The notes under the pieces are model-generated. The model was not told where the DNA came from. It was given only the letters and a program-made list of their open reading frames with translations, and did no database searches. The translations under genes and the position numbers were made by a program. A DNA stretch of 64,000 nt from Paraspadella gotoi (taxonomy: Eukaryota > Chaetognatha): NCBI GenBank assembly GCA_051294375.1, contig CM119266.1, positions 17,912,087 to 17,976,086 on the forward strand, given 5' to 3'. Positions 1-9,550 of this stretch are shown in pieces (the stretch's first letter is position 1; the number at the start of each line of letters is the position of its first letter).

Positions 1-164
1 ACCACTACTCGTACTCGGTTGTCCGTGGTTGCGACCGCATCGTGCCCGTCGACATCTACGTGCCCGGCTGCCCGCCCTCCGCCGAAGCCCTGCTCTACGG
101 GGTGCTGCAGCTGCAGAAAAAGATTAAGCGGATGAAGTTTTGTACGATGTGGTATCGCAAATGA
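1..164 (+). CDS. NDUFS7: NDUFS7 (complex I PSST/NuoB subunit), 3' terminal exon
   Basis: This is the C-terminal 53 residues of the 20 kDa subunit of mitochondrial NADH:ubiquinone oxidoreductase, which carries iron-sulfur cluster N2 next to the quinone site in the matrix arm. The reading frame starts at base 3 ([19 protein letters not shown]) and stops at TGA 162-164. The PGCPP motif holds the last cysteine ligand of cluster N2 in this family, and the protein ends in the family-typical WYR-basic tail. The rest of the gene lies upstream of the window. Identity is close to certain from the nearly invariant C-terminus. Confidence 0.96.
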   Translation, partial: HYSYSVVRGCDRIVPVDIYVPGCPPSAEALLYGVLQLQKKIKRMKFCTMWYRK

Positions 165-1007
165 GGCGGACGTAAAGATTTCGCTCTCCTCCGACAATCG
201 CATCTGTTAAATTGTGTGTCTATTGAGACTAATGAGTCGCTGGATAACATTGTTTGTATAAAAATATGTTATTTCGCGGTTGAGATTTTTTGCGCGTTCT
301 GTTTTTCTTTTCTCTCTTCTATTCTCCCTTCCCTCTTTTCCTTCATTTTCGGAACCTTTTCTAAATCTCAGTTGTTTATTTACAAAGAATTCATTTCATA
401 CAATATAATCATGTACTAAATTCATTTTCCCATTATTAAAAGCGATCCACAAATTACACCTAATGTGAAAAAAAGCGTTTTTCTTTTGGCGATTGCTTTG
501 TCAGTGAATCTGCATCGTTGTTCTTTTGATTTTTATTTTAAAAAAAGGAAAAATATAATGGACCAGTTTTGATATTTCACTATATTGTATTCTAATTTTA
601 AATTTAATGAATAATGCTCGATTGCAAGAAGACTTTCTTTTTATGATTAAATCGTTTGCGCAGATCTGCGACGATCCTCTTCAAACTTTGGCGGCTTTGA
701 TGAATTCACATTGACTGAAGAAATCATTGCGTTGGTCACGAGGAAATCGTTTTCTATAACTTTGTTTTAAAGTTAATGAGTATTTTCCCCCCAAGTTTTC
801 TCACCGCCTCAACACAAATTTCTGCAGAAACTGGTTGTGAATTTCAACAGACAGTATTAGAGATTCCTTAACCGTTAAAAATTAACCGTTAATAACGGTG
901 AAAATTTTTTTAACTTAACCGTTAATTTTTTTATTTTAACGGTTAAATTTTATTTTTTTCCAATTTAGATATTTTGGTAAAAATATTTTGTTTTCTTTAA
1001 CTTATTA
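165..1007. other. AT-rich intergenic DNA with a cluster of AACCGTTAA palindromes
   Basis: No coding signal was found. Between about 866 and 948 the sequence AACCGTTAA or its close variants TAACGG and AACGGTTAA recur about five times. This resembles the vertebrate and plant Myb-binding core (YAACKG). The rest is low-complexity AT-rich DNA containing the presumed NDUFS7 3' UTR. Confidence 0.4.
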
Positions 1008-1850
1008 CAGAAGGCTTCATATTATAAAATGTGGTACTGTGGCAGCAAGACTTAAAGCTGCCTCACTGCTGTCCGTCCTCAGCCTCGTCTCAATGGCTGA
1101 GCAGGCTAAATCATCTCATTCCATCCGTGTCCCGGGTTCAATCCCTGGGTAACCCGGCTCTGGCTTAAATGTGACGGTGCCGGTATAAACATGCCAGTGA
1201 CAGGAGGCTGTCACTGAGGGTCCGCAGCCCCTTCGCCAGTTGGTGAGATACCCCGCGCCCCGGGTATCACAGGCTATCCTCCCGTTGCCATAAGTGGTGA
1301 GCCCTACTCTCGAACACGCAACCGCTGCGCACCGTGCGCCCCTTACGTCGCTTAGGGGCATAGGCGTTTGTCGTAGCGTACCCGAAGTCGAGGGCATAGG
1401 CGTTTGTCGTAGCGTACCCTGAGAAGGTTGCGTGTTCGATAGTAGGGCTCACCACTTATGGCAACAGCCGGGTTGCCTGTGATGCCCATTGGGATGGGGC
1501 ATCTCACTGTTGGCTTTGGGGGCTTCCGACCCTCAGTGACGCCTCCAGTCACTGGCGCGGTTACCCTAGGACGGTCTCGCTTTGCCAACGCAGAGGGAAG
1601 TCATTAGGACTGTGGATGGAACACTACGCCTGGGATGGTGTGTTCCCCCTCTGAGCCAATGGATTTGGCTGACGGATGGTGGACGTGAGGCGGTGTGAAT
1701 ATACCGCCACAGTACCCCTTTTTTGTGACCAGAACACGTTCCGAGAAAACTACTGAATAGAATTTAATGAAATTTTGCATGCGGAGTACCAGTAGTAATA
1801 CAAATGGAACTATCGAGGCGAATTTTTACATTCCACCCCTAAGCTGAGAT
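1008..1850 (+). mobile_element. Composite non-autonomous repeat with tRNA-like promoter and internal inverted repeat
   Basis: The left end, CAGAAGGCTTCATATTATAA after a TA dinucleotide, is the terminal sequence of the TA-flanked element at 12523-12941. The region 1560-1850 matches the interior of that element in reverse orientation. Within it, TGGCTGAGCAGG (near 1093) and GGTTCAATCCC (near 1135) fit pol III box A and box B at tRNA-like spacing, suggesting a SINE head. A 45 bp inverted repeat pairs 1273-1321 with 1427-1470. Its loop carries two direct copies of a 28 bp sequence at about 1355 and 1393. No right terminal repeat was found, so the unit is truncated or nested. No transposase is encoded. 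Confidence 0.6.
1093..1146 (+). promoter_or_regulatory. tRNA-like internal pol III promoter (box A and box B) of a SINE
   Basis: TGGCTGAGCAGG matches the box A consensus and GGTTCAATCCC matches box B about 40 bp downstream. The flanks do not close an acceptor stem, so this is a tRNA-derived SINE head rather than a functional tRNA gene. Related body sequence (GAGATGCC-CAC) recurs at 23060-23270 and, inverted, at 35500-35585. Confidence 0.5.
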
Positions 1851-2780
1851 AAGGGCCAGAGGGGGCAGCCCCTGAGGGCCACAAATGGTCAAAAATTTCT
1901 TTCAAATTTTTTAATTATTTTTGTTTTAAACGGTTGCACAGACGTTTACTCTTCCACAAAAACGTATTTATTACCTCAAAAATATTCATTTACCTTAATA
2001 TTTTGCTTCATGAACATCAGCAGTTAAAGTCAGATTTGGAATAATTTGAGAAAATTGGAAGTAAAACGATGAACCATGCATCTTCAACCATGCTTAATTA
2101 TTGCAAATTTATCAATTTTAGTTCTAAAATGTTTTTTTCTTATGTTTAAAACGTCAATGCACTCTTAACTCAAAACTTTTGACGCTTTTTCTTTACTAAA
2201 AAATTTCGCAGAACAACCAATTTGAAAGGGTTGATTGACTGAGTTAATGATTAAATTTTTTGGGTTTATTTACTGCCCCCATTACCCAAGACATAAAAGG
2301 TCATGATTGTCAAGTCACGATGTCCAGATTATTTGTACCTTTCATGCCACCTGCATTCCGAATTTTCTTTTTTTCCCTTTCAAATGTATTAAATAAAAAA
2401 AATTCTTTGAAAGAACGATTGGCATGGACGATGCCATTGGTAAGCCTCAGTTACCCCTGTTCCAGATTAAATTTTTAAACGAGGTTTTTTTCCCCATCTA
2501 TTTGAAACATAACACCAACTATTGGTACTATTAATTTCTTATTTCTCAAATTCTATTTTGTGTAATCAGAGAAACTTTCAACGTACTGTAAAAATTTGGT
2601 AAAAAAGAGTAAAATTTTCTGCCAAGTTTAAAAAAGAGATCAGGGGACAAAGTCAAGCAACTCCGTTCACATGAGATGGCAACTCAATCACGGGACTTCG
2701 GGAAGCAAGCAAGTCCCCGTTCTCGCGCTGAAGGCAGACAGAAAGTCTCTGAAAAAAGTGCTTTGACGTTTTGCCGATAT
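1851..2780. other. AT-rich intergenic DNA, no gene seen
   Basis: Only short shadow ORFs occur. Composition is AT-rich with homopolymer runs, and no conserved coding motif or paired repeat was recognised here. Confidence 0.4.
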
Positions 2781-2784
2781 AAGA

Positions 2785-2929
2785 TTCTAGAATGATTTCG
2801 AACGGGATTTTGGAAGCCAAATCCAGAAAAGGAACAATACCTTCCGGAAGAGGAAAAGAAGGTTCCAGAAGAGGAAGAGGAGGATTCCGGAAGAGGAATC
2901 TGGCTTTGTCTACTTGCCCATTATAAATA
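2785..2929 (+). promoter_or_regulatory. Candidate promoter: heat-shock-element-like, ETS-like sites and TATA box
   Basis: TTCTAGAA at 2785-2792 followed by GAA at 2800 gives three of four units of a heat-shock element on a 5-bp phase. CCGGAAG (ETS-like core) occurs twice in the purine-rich stretch 2840-2900. A perfect TATAAATA lies at 2922-2929, about 95 bp upstream of the coding remnant that begins near 3024. A TATA box this clean is not obvious upstream of the other genes here. The function is inferred from motifs only. Confidence 0.35.
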
Positions 2930-3023
2930 GCCTTTGTTTCTGCTTTGATTCATTCTGTCTGAAAATTGAAACTGTCTTCATGTTTATTTTCTGAGAATTT
3001 ACAAACCCGGAATCATCACCCGC

Positions 3024-4009
3024 TTGACCAACGAATTCACGGACTATCGTTTCATCGAAGATCTTATTCGTCTGCTCGGAATTGATGTCGCCGCTAAGTT
3101 TAAAAAGGACAAATCTTTTTTCCAGGAAGAATTTTGGTCGATGCTTTCAAATTTTGGGTTGAGAGTCGCTCTCTCCGCCCAAGAGAATTTTGGGGGGGAA
3201 TCGAGGCTTCCGAGACTTATTCCGAGCGCCATATCTCCGTCGAATCTAGAGTTCACTCGGAATCTTATAATTTTGATAAAAGAGGCGAATGTTTTTTCGA
3301 TCGGGAATCGAGAAAAGTCGTGGAGATTTTAAAAGAGAACGAAGACGTCAAGGTCCTCTGGTTCAAGGTTCACGAGCCAAATCAGGAAGGCCCCAATACG
3401 CTTGTACAGGAATGCCGCGTCTCCTTTCCTGAGGCCGACCTTTATGACATCTCTTCCGTTTCGATTTTTGGCGACTATGCGTTCATCTTGACGACGACGA
3501 CAACGGAGACGGGACTTTTCATCGTCGTTTCTCTTCTTTGCCAAGAAATCGTGGACTCTTTTCCTCAATCGACCCCCAGAATACCCGAGATTTCCTTTCG
3601 CGGGGATTGGCCCTCGTTATACAGTCCTATCGGTTTTTCGAGTACAAGGGCCGCGTCGTCGATTATTTGGACGTTTTTGATCCTGAATCTCTTCGATTCC
3701 TTCCTTCGTGGGAGATTCTTTTTGCAAAGGATGAAGATTTTTTATTCGACTTTTTCGATCGGTAGACGGTCCGGAACGGAGACGTCGTTGCGACTTCCTT
3801 CAGTCGATCAGTTCGAAAGCTTCCGCTGCATCCCAGTCTCGGGGTCGTTTATTAAAGATATCGCTATAGATTCGTCGCCGCCGACTGCCTGGGGACGAGC
3901 GAGGCCGTCACTGTTTTGGACACGGTATCACGTGAAGATCTTGAAAAAATCCCGAGCTTGCTTCTCTCTTGCTTTCGAGCTTCATTGGTCCTGATTGCTC
4001 GTGGTTTTC
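3024..4009 (+). pseudogene. Disrupted intronless coding region of unknown family
   Basis: Coding-like sequence continues across this stretch but switches frame. Frame 3024-3180 gives a helical segment (FIEDLIRLLGIDVAAKF). About 3300-3560 is in the next frame (VEILKENEDVKVLWFKVHE). 3600-3765 is in the third frame (YKGRVVDYLDVFDPESLRFL). About 3870-4009 is coding-like again (EAVTVLDTVSREDLEKIP) and ends at a TGA. There are no splice signals that would justify the switches. It is either a young pseudogene or a gene broken by assembly indels. I do not recognise the family. Confidence 0.45.
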
Positions 4010-4495
4010 GGACCTGAAGAAAGACTTCAAAAGCAGAAGTCCCGGTGAGACAGCGAGAATCTTTCAACTATCTCACTTATCCTCTCTCCTCCATCTTTTT
4101 TTTCGGAGACGAAATAAATAGTCATCGAAGATGAGCGAGGGAATTTCCATCAAAGTTTTAAATTCGACGAAAATTATTTTAATTTCGTATTTTGTATTTT
4201 TTTACGGAGACGAAATCGACATCGAACATGAGAGAAAAGGTTTTTTTTTAAAGTTTCACAACTTACGGATATGACTCAAATTGAAACACAAAACATCACT
4301 TTTTTTCTAGCTGCCGGAGTGCCCGTTATTTTTATACATATTATGTATTTGTTTGGTTGTACTTAAATGAGAAAATTGCTTTTTAGATTTACGTTTTCTT
4401 TTAACAAATTAAAAAATAACTTCACATCATCTCACTTACTACACGTACTTTCCCATTGGACTTTTCCGTCGCCCCTCCCCAACTGCTCGTAGGCG
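4010..4495. other. Intergenic DNA with a short imperfect duplication
   Basis: GGAGACGAAAT followed by a CATCGAA-ATGAG motif occurs near 4102 and again near 4205, each after a T-run, so about 100 bp was probably duplicated. A pyrimidine-rich tract ends in CGTAG at 4492, three bases before the NOB1 start codon, and could be a splice acceptor. Confidence 0.35.
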
Positions 4496-6786
4496 ATGGC
4501 TCCTTCCACTGACCGCATCAAAGTCAACCACGTCATCGTCGATTCCGGGGGTTGGATAGCCGACGCCCCGATCCACGATTTGGCCGACAAAGTCTATTCG
4601 ATACGCGATGTCGTTGGCGAGATCAAAGACAAGGCGACCCGACAACGCCTTCAAGTTCTTCCCTATGCGATCGAGTTTCGCGAACCTTCGAGCGAGTCTC
4701 TCTCCTTCGCCAACTCCTTCGCCAAGAAGACGGGCGACTACCGCAGCCTCTCCGCCGTCGACGTCAAACTCATCGCCCTCGCTCATCAGTTGGCCAAAGA
4801 AAAGTCCGGCGGAGCGGCACTGCGGTCAGAACCGCCGAAGAAGCCTCAGTCCGTCGTGCTGCCCGTCAGGAGGAACGATGCTCAAGACGCGGGCATCGCC
4901 GGGTTTTACTTGGAGGAAAAACAGCCCGTCGGGCGCGAGAAGGGTCGCGATGAGCCCGTCGGGCGAAAGAAGAAAGTCGTGGACGATCTCGTACTCTCCT
5001 TGGAGAAGCTCAAAGAGGCCGTCGAAGAAGTCAAAACTGACTTTTCGTCTTCCGCGGGAAAAGATCGAAGCGTCGCCGTCGAATTGACCACCGAATCCGT
5101 CTACAGCTCCTTCAACTACTGGCGCGATCCGCTGCCCGCCTTGGATTTGCTTGGAGAGGACGGCGGAGGCGGTTTGGCGAAGTCTCCTATCTCTCGAACG
5201 ACGCCCTCGATTCGACCCACGCGCTTACAGACAAATTTCGGCGCCGATTCTGAAACGGCGCCTTCAAAGGCGGCGCCCCTCGACGCTCCCACACCTGATT
5301 TTGACGATTTCCTATTTTGGAAACAGGAGATGCTGTTGTCGCCCGAAGACATCGACGAGTTATTGATGAACGACTCGAACGACGCTTCCGTCGGCGGAAA
5401 GATCTCGTCCTTTGACTCCACCGACGCCGCGACTGACTCTCCCGCGGGGCCACACGTCAGCGAACCCAAACGAGACATCTCTCGCCTCTTGGAAGGTCGA
5501 GTCGTTGAAGGCGGCGCCGAAGACACTTCCGACGACGAAGAAGACGACGCCGAGACGCCGAAAGAATCCTCCTTCGAAGGAGGATGGATCACTCCGAGCA
5601 ACTTGGCCGCCGTCAAAGGCCGCGCCGGCGACGATGAGGCTCTTCCCGCGGCGCCCGTCGAAGTGGCCTGTCTCACCACCGATTTCGCCGTCCAGAACGT
5701 CCTTATTCAAATGGGCGTCAACGTTATCGGCGTCAACGGGAAACTGATCAAGAGGGCGCGTAGCTACGCGTTGAGGTGCTACGGATGCTTCAAGTTAACC
5801 TTCGACCAGGAGAAGAGGTTTTGTCCTCATTGCGGGAACGAGACTCTGAAGAGAGTATCCATCAAAGTGGAGGAGGACGGGAGTCTCCAGTATTTCATTT
5901 CTTTGAGGAAGAAGATCTCGACCAAAGGAAAGAATCAGACTCTGCCGCCGCCGAAGGGTGAGTTTTGGGGGAGAGACGAAAGAAAAAGAAAGAAGAATGA
6001 AATTATAAACAGGAATGAAAGAATGAAAAAAGAATAAATAAAAATTAAAAAAAACATAGATGAAAGAAGAAACAAGAATGAAAGGAGATTGAAAAACAAA
6101 AACCCAAAAAAAAAAAATTGCCAGATATTTTGACATATATTTTCTATGTCATCATCAGTGGAAAAGAAATAGCAGAACAATTTTTTTTATAAATAACAAT
6201 TCACAAATTGAGGGAGAGAGAGAGAGAGTACATTATGAGGTCAAATGAAACAAAGGGCAAAAATAATAACCACTAAAGGTAAAGAGAAAAGAAGGAACCC
6301 AATAAGGGTTGCCCTTTTTTTTTGCCCTTTGCACAGTAAATCCCATTATGAAAATTTTTCAAAAAATAATTATACTCACTGTTCTTGTGATGACGTTTAA
6401 AGAAAGAATAAAAGAAGAAACATGAATGAAAGATGAATGAATAAAGAGAGAGATGTTAAAAAGAGAAATAAGTTATTATTATTTTCTCCCAATTTACCTC
6501 TCTCCTCTTCTCCCTTCACCTTTTCCCCCTCCTCAAAGGCGGAAAACATTCCACCGACCCGATCGTGTTCGAGGACCAACGAGTCCCGCACAACCGGCCC
6601 TCGAAGATGGCGCAGAAGGCGACGGTGAACGCGTTGGAGGCGGACTACGCCGCCCGCGATTCGCCCTTTGCCACTCACGACGTCACCTCTCGCGCGGCGC
6701 TGTTGGGCACGAACCGACGGAGCGGCGGGGGCGGCGCTGGACGAAGCGGCGGTGGCGGAAAGGGCGGCAAGAAGAGGCGGAGGTGA
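4496..6786 (+). CDS. NOB1: NOB1, PIN-domain endonuclease of 40S ribosome maturation
   Basis: Two exons, 4496-5957 and 6539-6786, encode 569 residues. NOB1 cleaves 20S/18S-E pre-rRNA at the 3' end of 18S in the cytoplasm. The N-terminal PIN domain shows the catalytic aspartate D16 (VIVDSGG) and the conserved EIKDKATRQRL and KKTGDYRSLSAVD blocks. A long acidic linker follows. Next come GGWITPSNL, CLTTDFAVQNVLIQMG and a zinc ribbon CYGC-x13-CPHC at about 427-445. Exon 2 adds a K/G/R-rich tail (RRSGGGGAGRSGGGGKGGKKRRR-like). Human NOB1 is 412 residues. The extra length is in the acidic linker at about 115-380. Donor is AAGG|GTGAGT and acceptor CCTCAAAG. Confidence 0.95.
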
Positions 6787-7500
6787 AAATATTGAGGAGA
6801 CAAATCGACCGCTGGGAGTCTGTGAAACTCTAAGAAACTCTTGTTACGGTCTCCAGAAACTCCGCTACGTTTTTTATTTTTTAACTTATTTCGAAGCTGC
6901 GTTATTAGTTTTCATTTTGCCCAACGAAGCCTCGTGTCTTTGATTAATGGATTATTCCAAAGCTTCTCGTCTCTCATTTCGCCTAGACGCTTTTTGGATC
7001 ATTTCTCTTCCATTTTTTTATAAACATTTTTGCTTTGTCGTATAGGAAAAAAAATTACAGATTGTCACAGTAGATTAGTTTTGTCCAGCTTTTTAAGTAA
7101 AAAAATTTTACTAGTGATTTTCTGGAAAGGGGAATTAGAAAAAAAAAAGATACAAATCAAAATGTTGATTGTACAAGACCCCCTAAAAATATCAAAAAAT
7201 TTAATCGTGCTTCTACCAGGTTTCATGGATTCAGACGAAATCTCGAAGACTGTATAAACTTTTCGTATTAAAAACAGAGTTAATTTAATCAAGGGACAAA
7301 TTTTACCGTCAAAAAAAGTCACCACTGACCTTTGATCAAGGCTTTAGCGACGCAAATGATCTTGAAGGCGACCGCCGTACGAAAGCGACTAAATATCTCG
7401 CGTCAGTGAAAATGAAAAAGTCCAACATCTAATCCGACAAAATAGAGCGAGGGTTAATCGTTAGTGGTAGGGAGGGGAAGGTTTCTCACGCGAGAAAATA
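6787..7500. other. Intergenic, AT-rich; no gene recognised
   Basis: This contains the presumed NOB1 3' UTR and the upstream region of the disrupted gene pair at 7501. No repeat partner or RNA gene was recognised. Confidence 0.35.
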
Positions 7501-8246
7501 TGAGTCGTCCATCTGTGCAAGTTTTGTCCAAAATGAAAAGAGATGACTTTCTCAGTTATCTCGAAAAGTTTCAAGCGCCGACTCCTTCACAGACGATCGA
7601 GGAGTTGATGGATAATTCTATCTCGAATGCCCGAGGGACTTAAGGTCCATCTTCTCGCTCGATCGATGATGACTTTTTTTTTCCAACTAAAATCTCAACG
7701 ATTTCATCTCGGCAATTCTCGAGAGGAGAATCTTCGGTTATAGTAATGATGAGCGGAATTTATTGTAGAGAGCTCACCTCGGTAATTAGTATGCTCGATA
7801 CTTAAAACTTCCTCAAATATTATTCTTGTTCTGCGGTGATTTTGCTCGATTTTTTCCTCAACGACCTGACGAGAAAGAATGCTCTCGAAACCGCGGCGAG
7901 GAATATCCCTCGGGTCGACTTGGTGCAGATCGTTTGCTTCATCTTAATCACCTTCGAGATGAAGCCAATCGTCGTTGAGAAACTGAGAACTTGTTCTTTC
8001 TTTTCCTCGATCTTCGACATTGACAATTTCCGAGAAAAGTTTTCTCCCCTCAAAGTTGGCCTCATTGTGAAGATTTGTTGCGAGGCGGCGGAAGCGAAGC
8101 TGCCTCGGATCTATTACGAGGTCGAGCGCAAAGCTCGCGCGGACGATCTTATCGAGTCATTTTCTCAAGGCCAAATTGATGAGCGAGACGTTTATTCGGC
8201 TATCGACTCTATCTCTATTAGCAGCCTCCGACGAGACGCTTGGTGA
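7501..8246 (+). pseudogene. Unknown helical protein, copy A (disrupted)
   Basis: ATG at 7501 opens a 47-residue frame (VLSKMKRDDFLSYLEKF, TPSQTIEELMDNS) that ends at TAA. After a gap with fragments, another frame from about 7836 to 8246 encodes a helix-rich segment with VGLIVKICCEAAEAKLPRIY and ARADDLIESFSQGQIDERDV. Both parts have homologous counterparts in copy B at 8540-9331, in the same order. They are therefore pieces of one protein type in a tandem duplication. The intervening stops have no good splice sites, which suggests decay or sequence errors. I do not recognise the family. Alpha-helical, possibly a repeat fold. Confidence 0.45.
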
Positions 8247-8285
8247 TCGGCTCTTGGAGACGGCCTACATAAGACGGACTTCCGA

Positions 8286-9331
8286 ATGGAACATTCAGAA
8301 ATCGATGATCCGCAAAGTTCGTCTGAGGAAAGCGAAGTCTTGGAACTGGTAAGTCATGCTTCTCCAACGATGACGACGGCGGCGGCCTTTTCTAGTAAAA
8401 TGAATATTACAAAAACCGTACCAATTGTATCGAGGTTATCTAATACTAAAAACGAAACGATACTGATAAGAAATAAGAATGTAACCGAAACGTTTACTTC
8501 TACTAAAACGGAGACAATTAAAACTAAAAAACTGACGAAAACTTCGCGCCATAGATTCGCCGCGATGCTGTCAAAGTTTAATCCAAATTTCATCTTGAAA
8601 TACCAGCGTCGAATCCAGAAGACGACGCCGACGGAAACAATCGAAGAATGGACTGAAATACTTTCCTTTTTGAAAAAAGAATAAGCAAAGACTTTATCTC
8701 TTGGCCTGAGCCATGCTTTTCCGAGAAATTCTCCGAGTATCACGTCGGCCGATTCGTGCGTGCGTGTTGCAAAGTGACCAGGCTTGACCTTCCGCCCATC
8801 TATTTCGAGTTGACCTGTAAGCCTCGAGTGGACATTCTTGTTGAATCCTTCTTGAGAGGCGAGACGGAGGAAGGAGACGATTACTCTGCCGCCGTCGTCA
8901 TTTCCGCGGGAAATGAGAAAATCTTTAAGATTTGCGCTTCACATGTGGCGAAGCATCACTCAAGGCCATTGATGCAGCGGTTGATGAACGTTTTAAAGTC
9001 AATGGATCTGCCTCCTTTTTTCGCCTTCAAGAAAATTAAGCTGCACGATTTCTGCCGACATTTTCAGTGGACTCTCCCCATTTGCGCGGACGCGACGGAT
9101 ATTTGCTCGCAACGAGGATAGGATGCAACCATGGTCGCACTGGCAATGAGTGACAGGCGGCAACTATTGCAGACGGGAGTTAAACTTTCTCTGCAACGCC
9201 ATGCCATCTGCAACGGCTATTTTTTATCAAACGATCACCGCTTGTCTCATCTTCCAGTTCTGTTATCGGTATCCCAACAACGATTGATCAATGAGGTGGA
9301 CGAATGCAATGGAAGAATTGAAAGATTTTGA
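8286..9331 (+). pseudogene. Unknown helical protein, copy B (disrupted)
   Basis: The frame 8286-8684 begins with an acidic, Ser/Thr-rich stretch and ends in MLSKFNPNFILKYQ and TPTETIEEWTEILS. These align with the start of copy A. A +1 frame change then continues as FSEKFSEYHVGRFVRACC and PRVDILVESFLRGETEEGDD, which align with the end of copy A. That frame runs on to 9331 apart from one in-frame TAG at 9119-9121, and gives about 70 further residues. One frameshift plus one nonsense codon in otherwise coding-like sequence points to a recently disabled gene or assembly error. Confidence 0.45.
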
Positions 9332-9550
9332 ATTTGATTAGCAAAACATCACTCGTCTTTTTTTTATAAATCAAAAGTCGATATTTTAGTTGGTAATATT
9401 TCTTATGTCATTTTGTTGTCATTGTTATTAACTTATTCGTTTTACAGCCTTTTTAAGCTGATGAAATGAAAATAATAAAACAAAAACCTTAAGATAAATC
9501 TCGTAGACCGATGTTTTGATTTCTTAAAAAAAACTAAAAAAAGAGAAACA

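Noticed and set aside
1090-1150. Functional tRNA gene
   Set aside because: Box A and box B are good, but no acceptor stem or closed anticodon arm forms. Treated as a SINE head.
5116-5679. 187-residue minus-strand ORF
   Set aside because: Antisense of the acidic linker of NOB1. Composition is explained by the sense codons.
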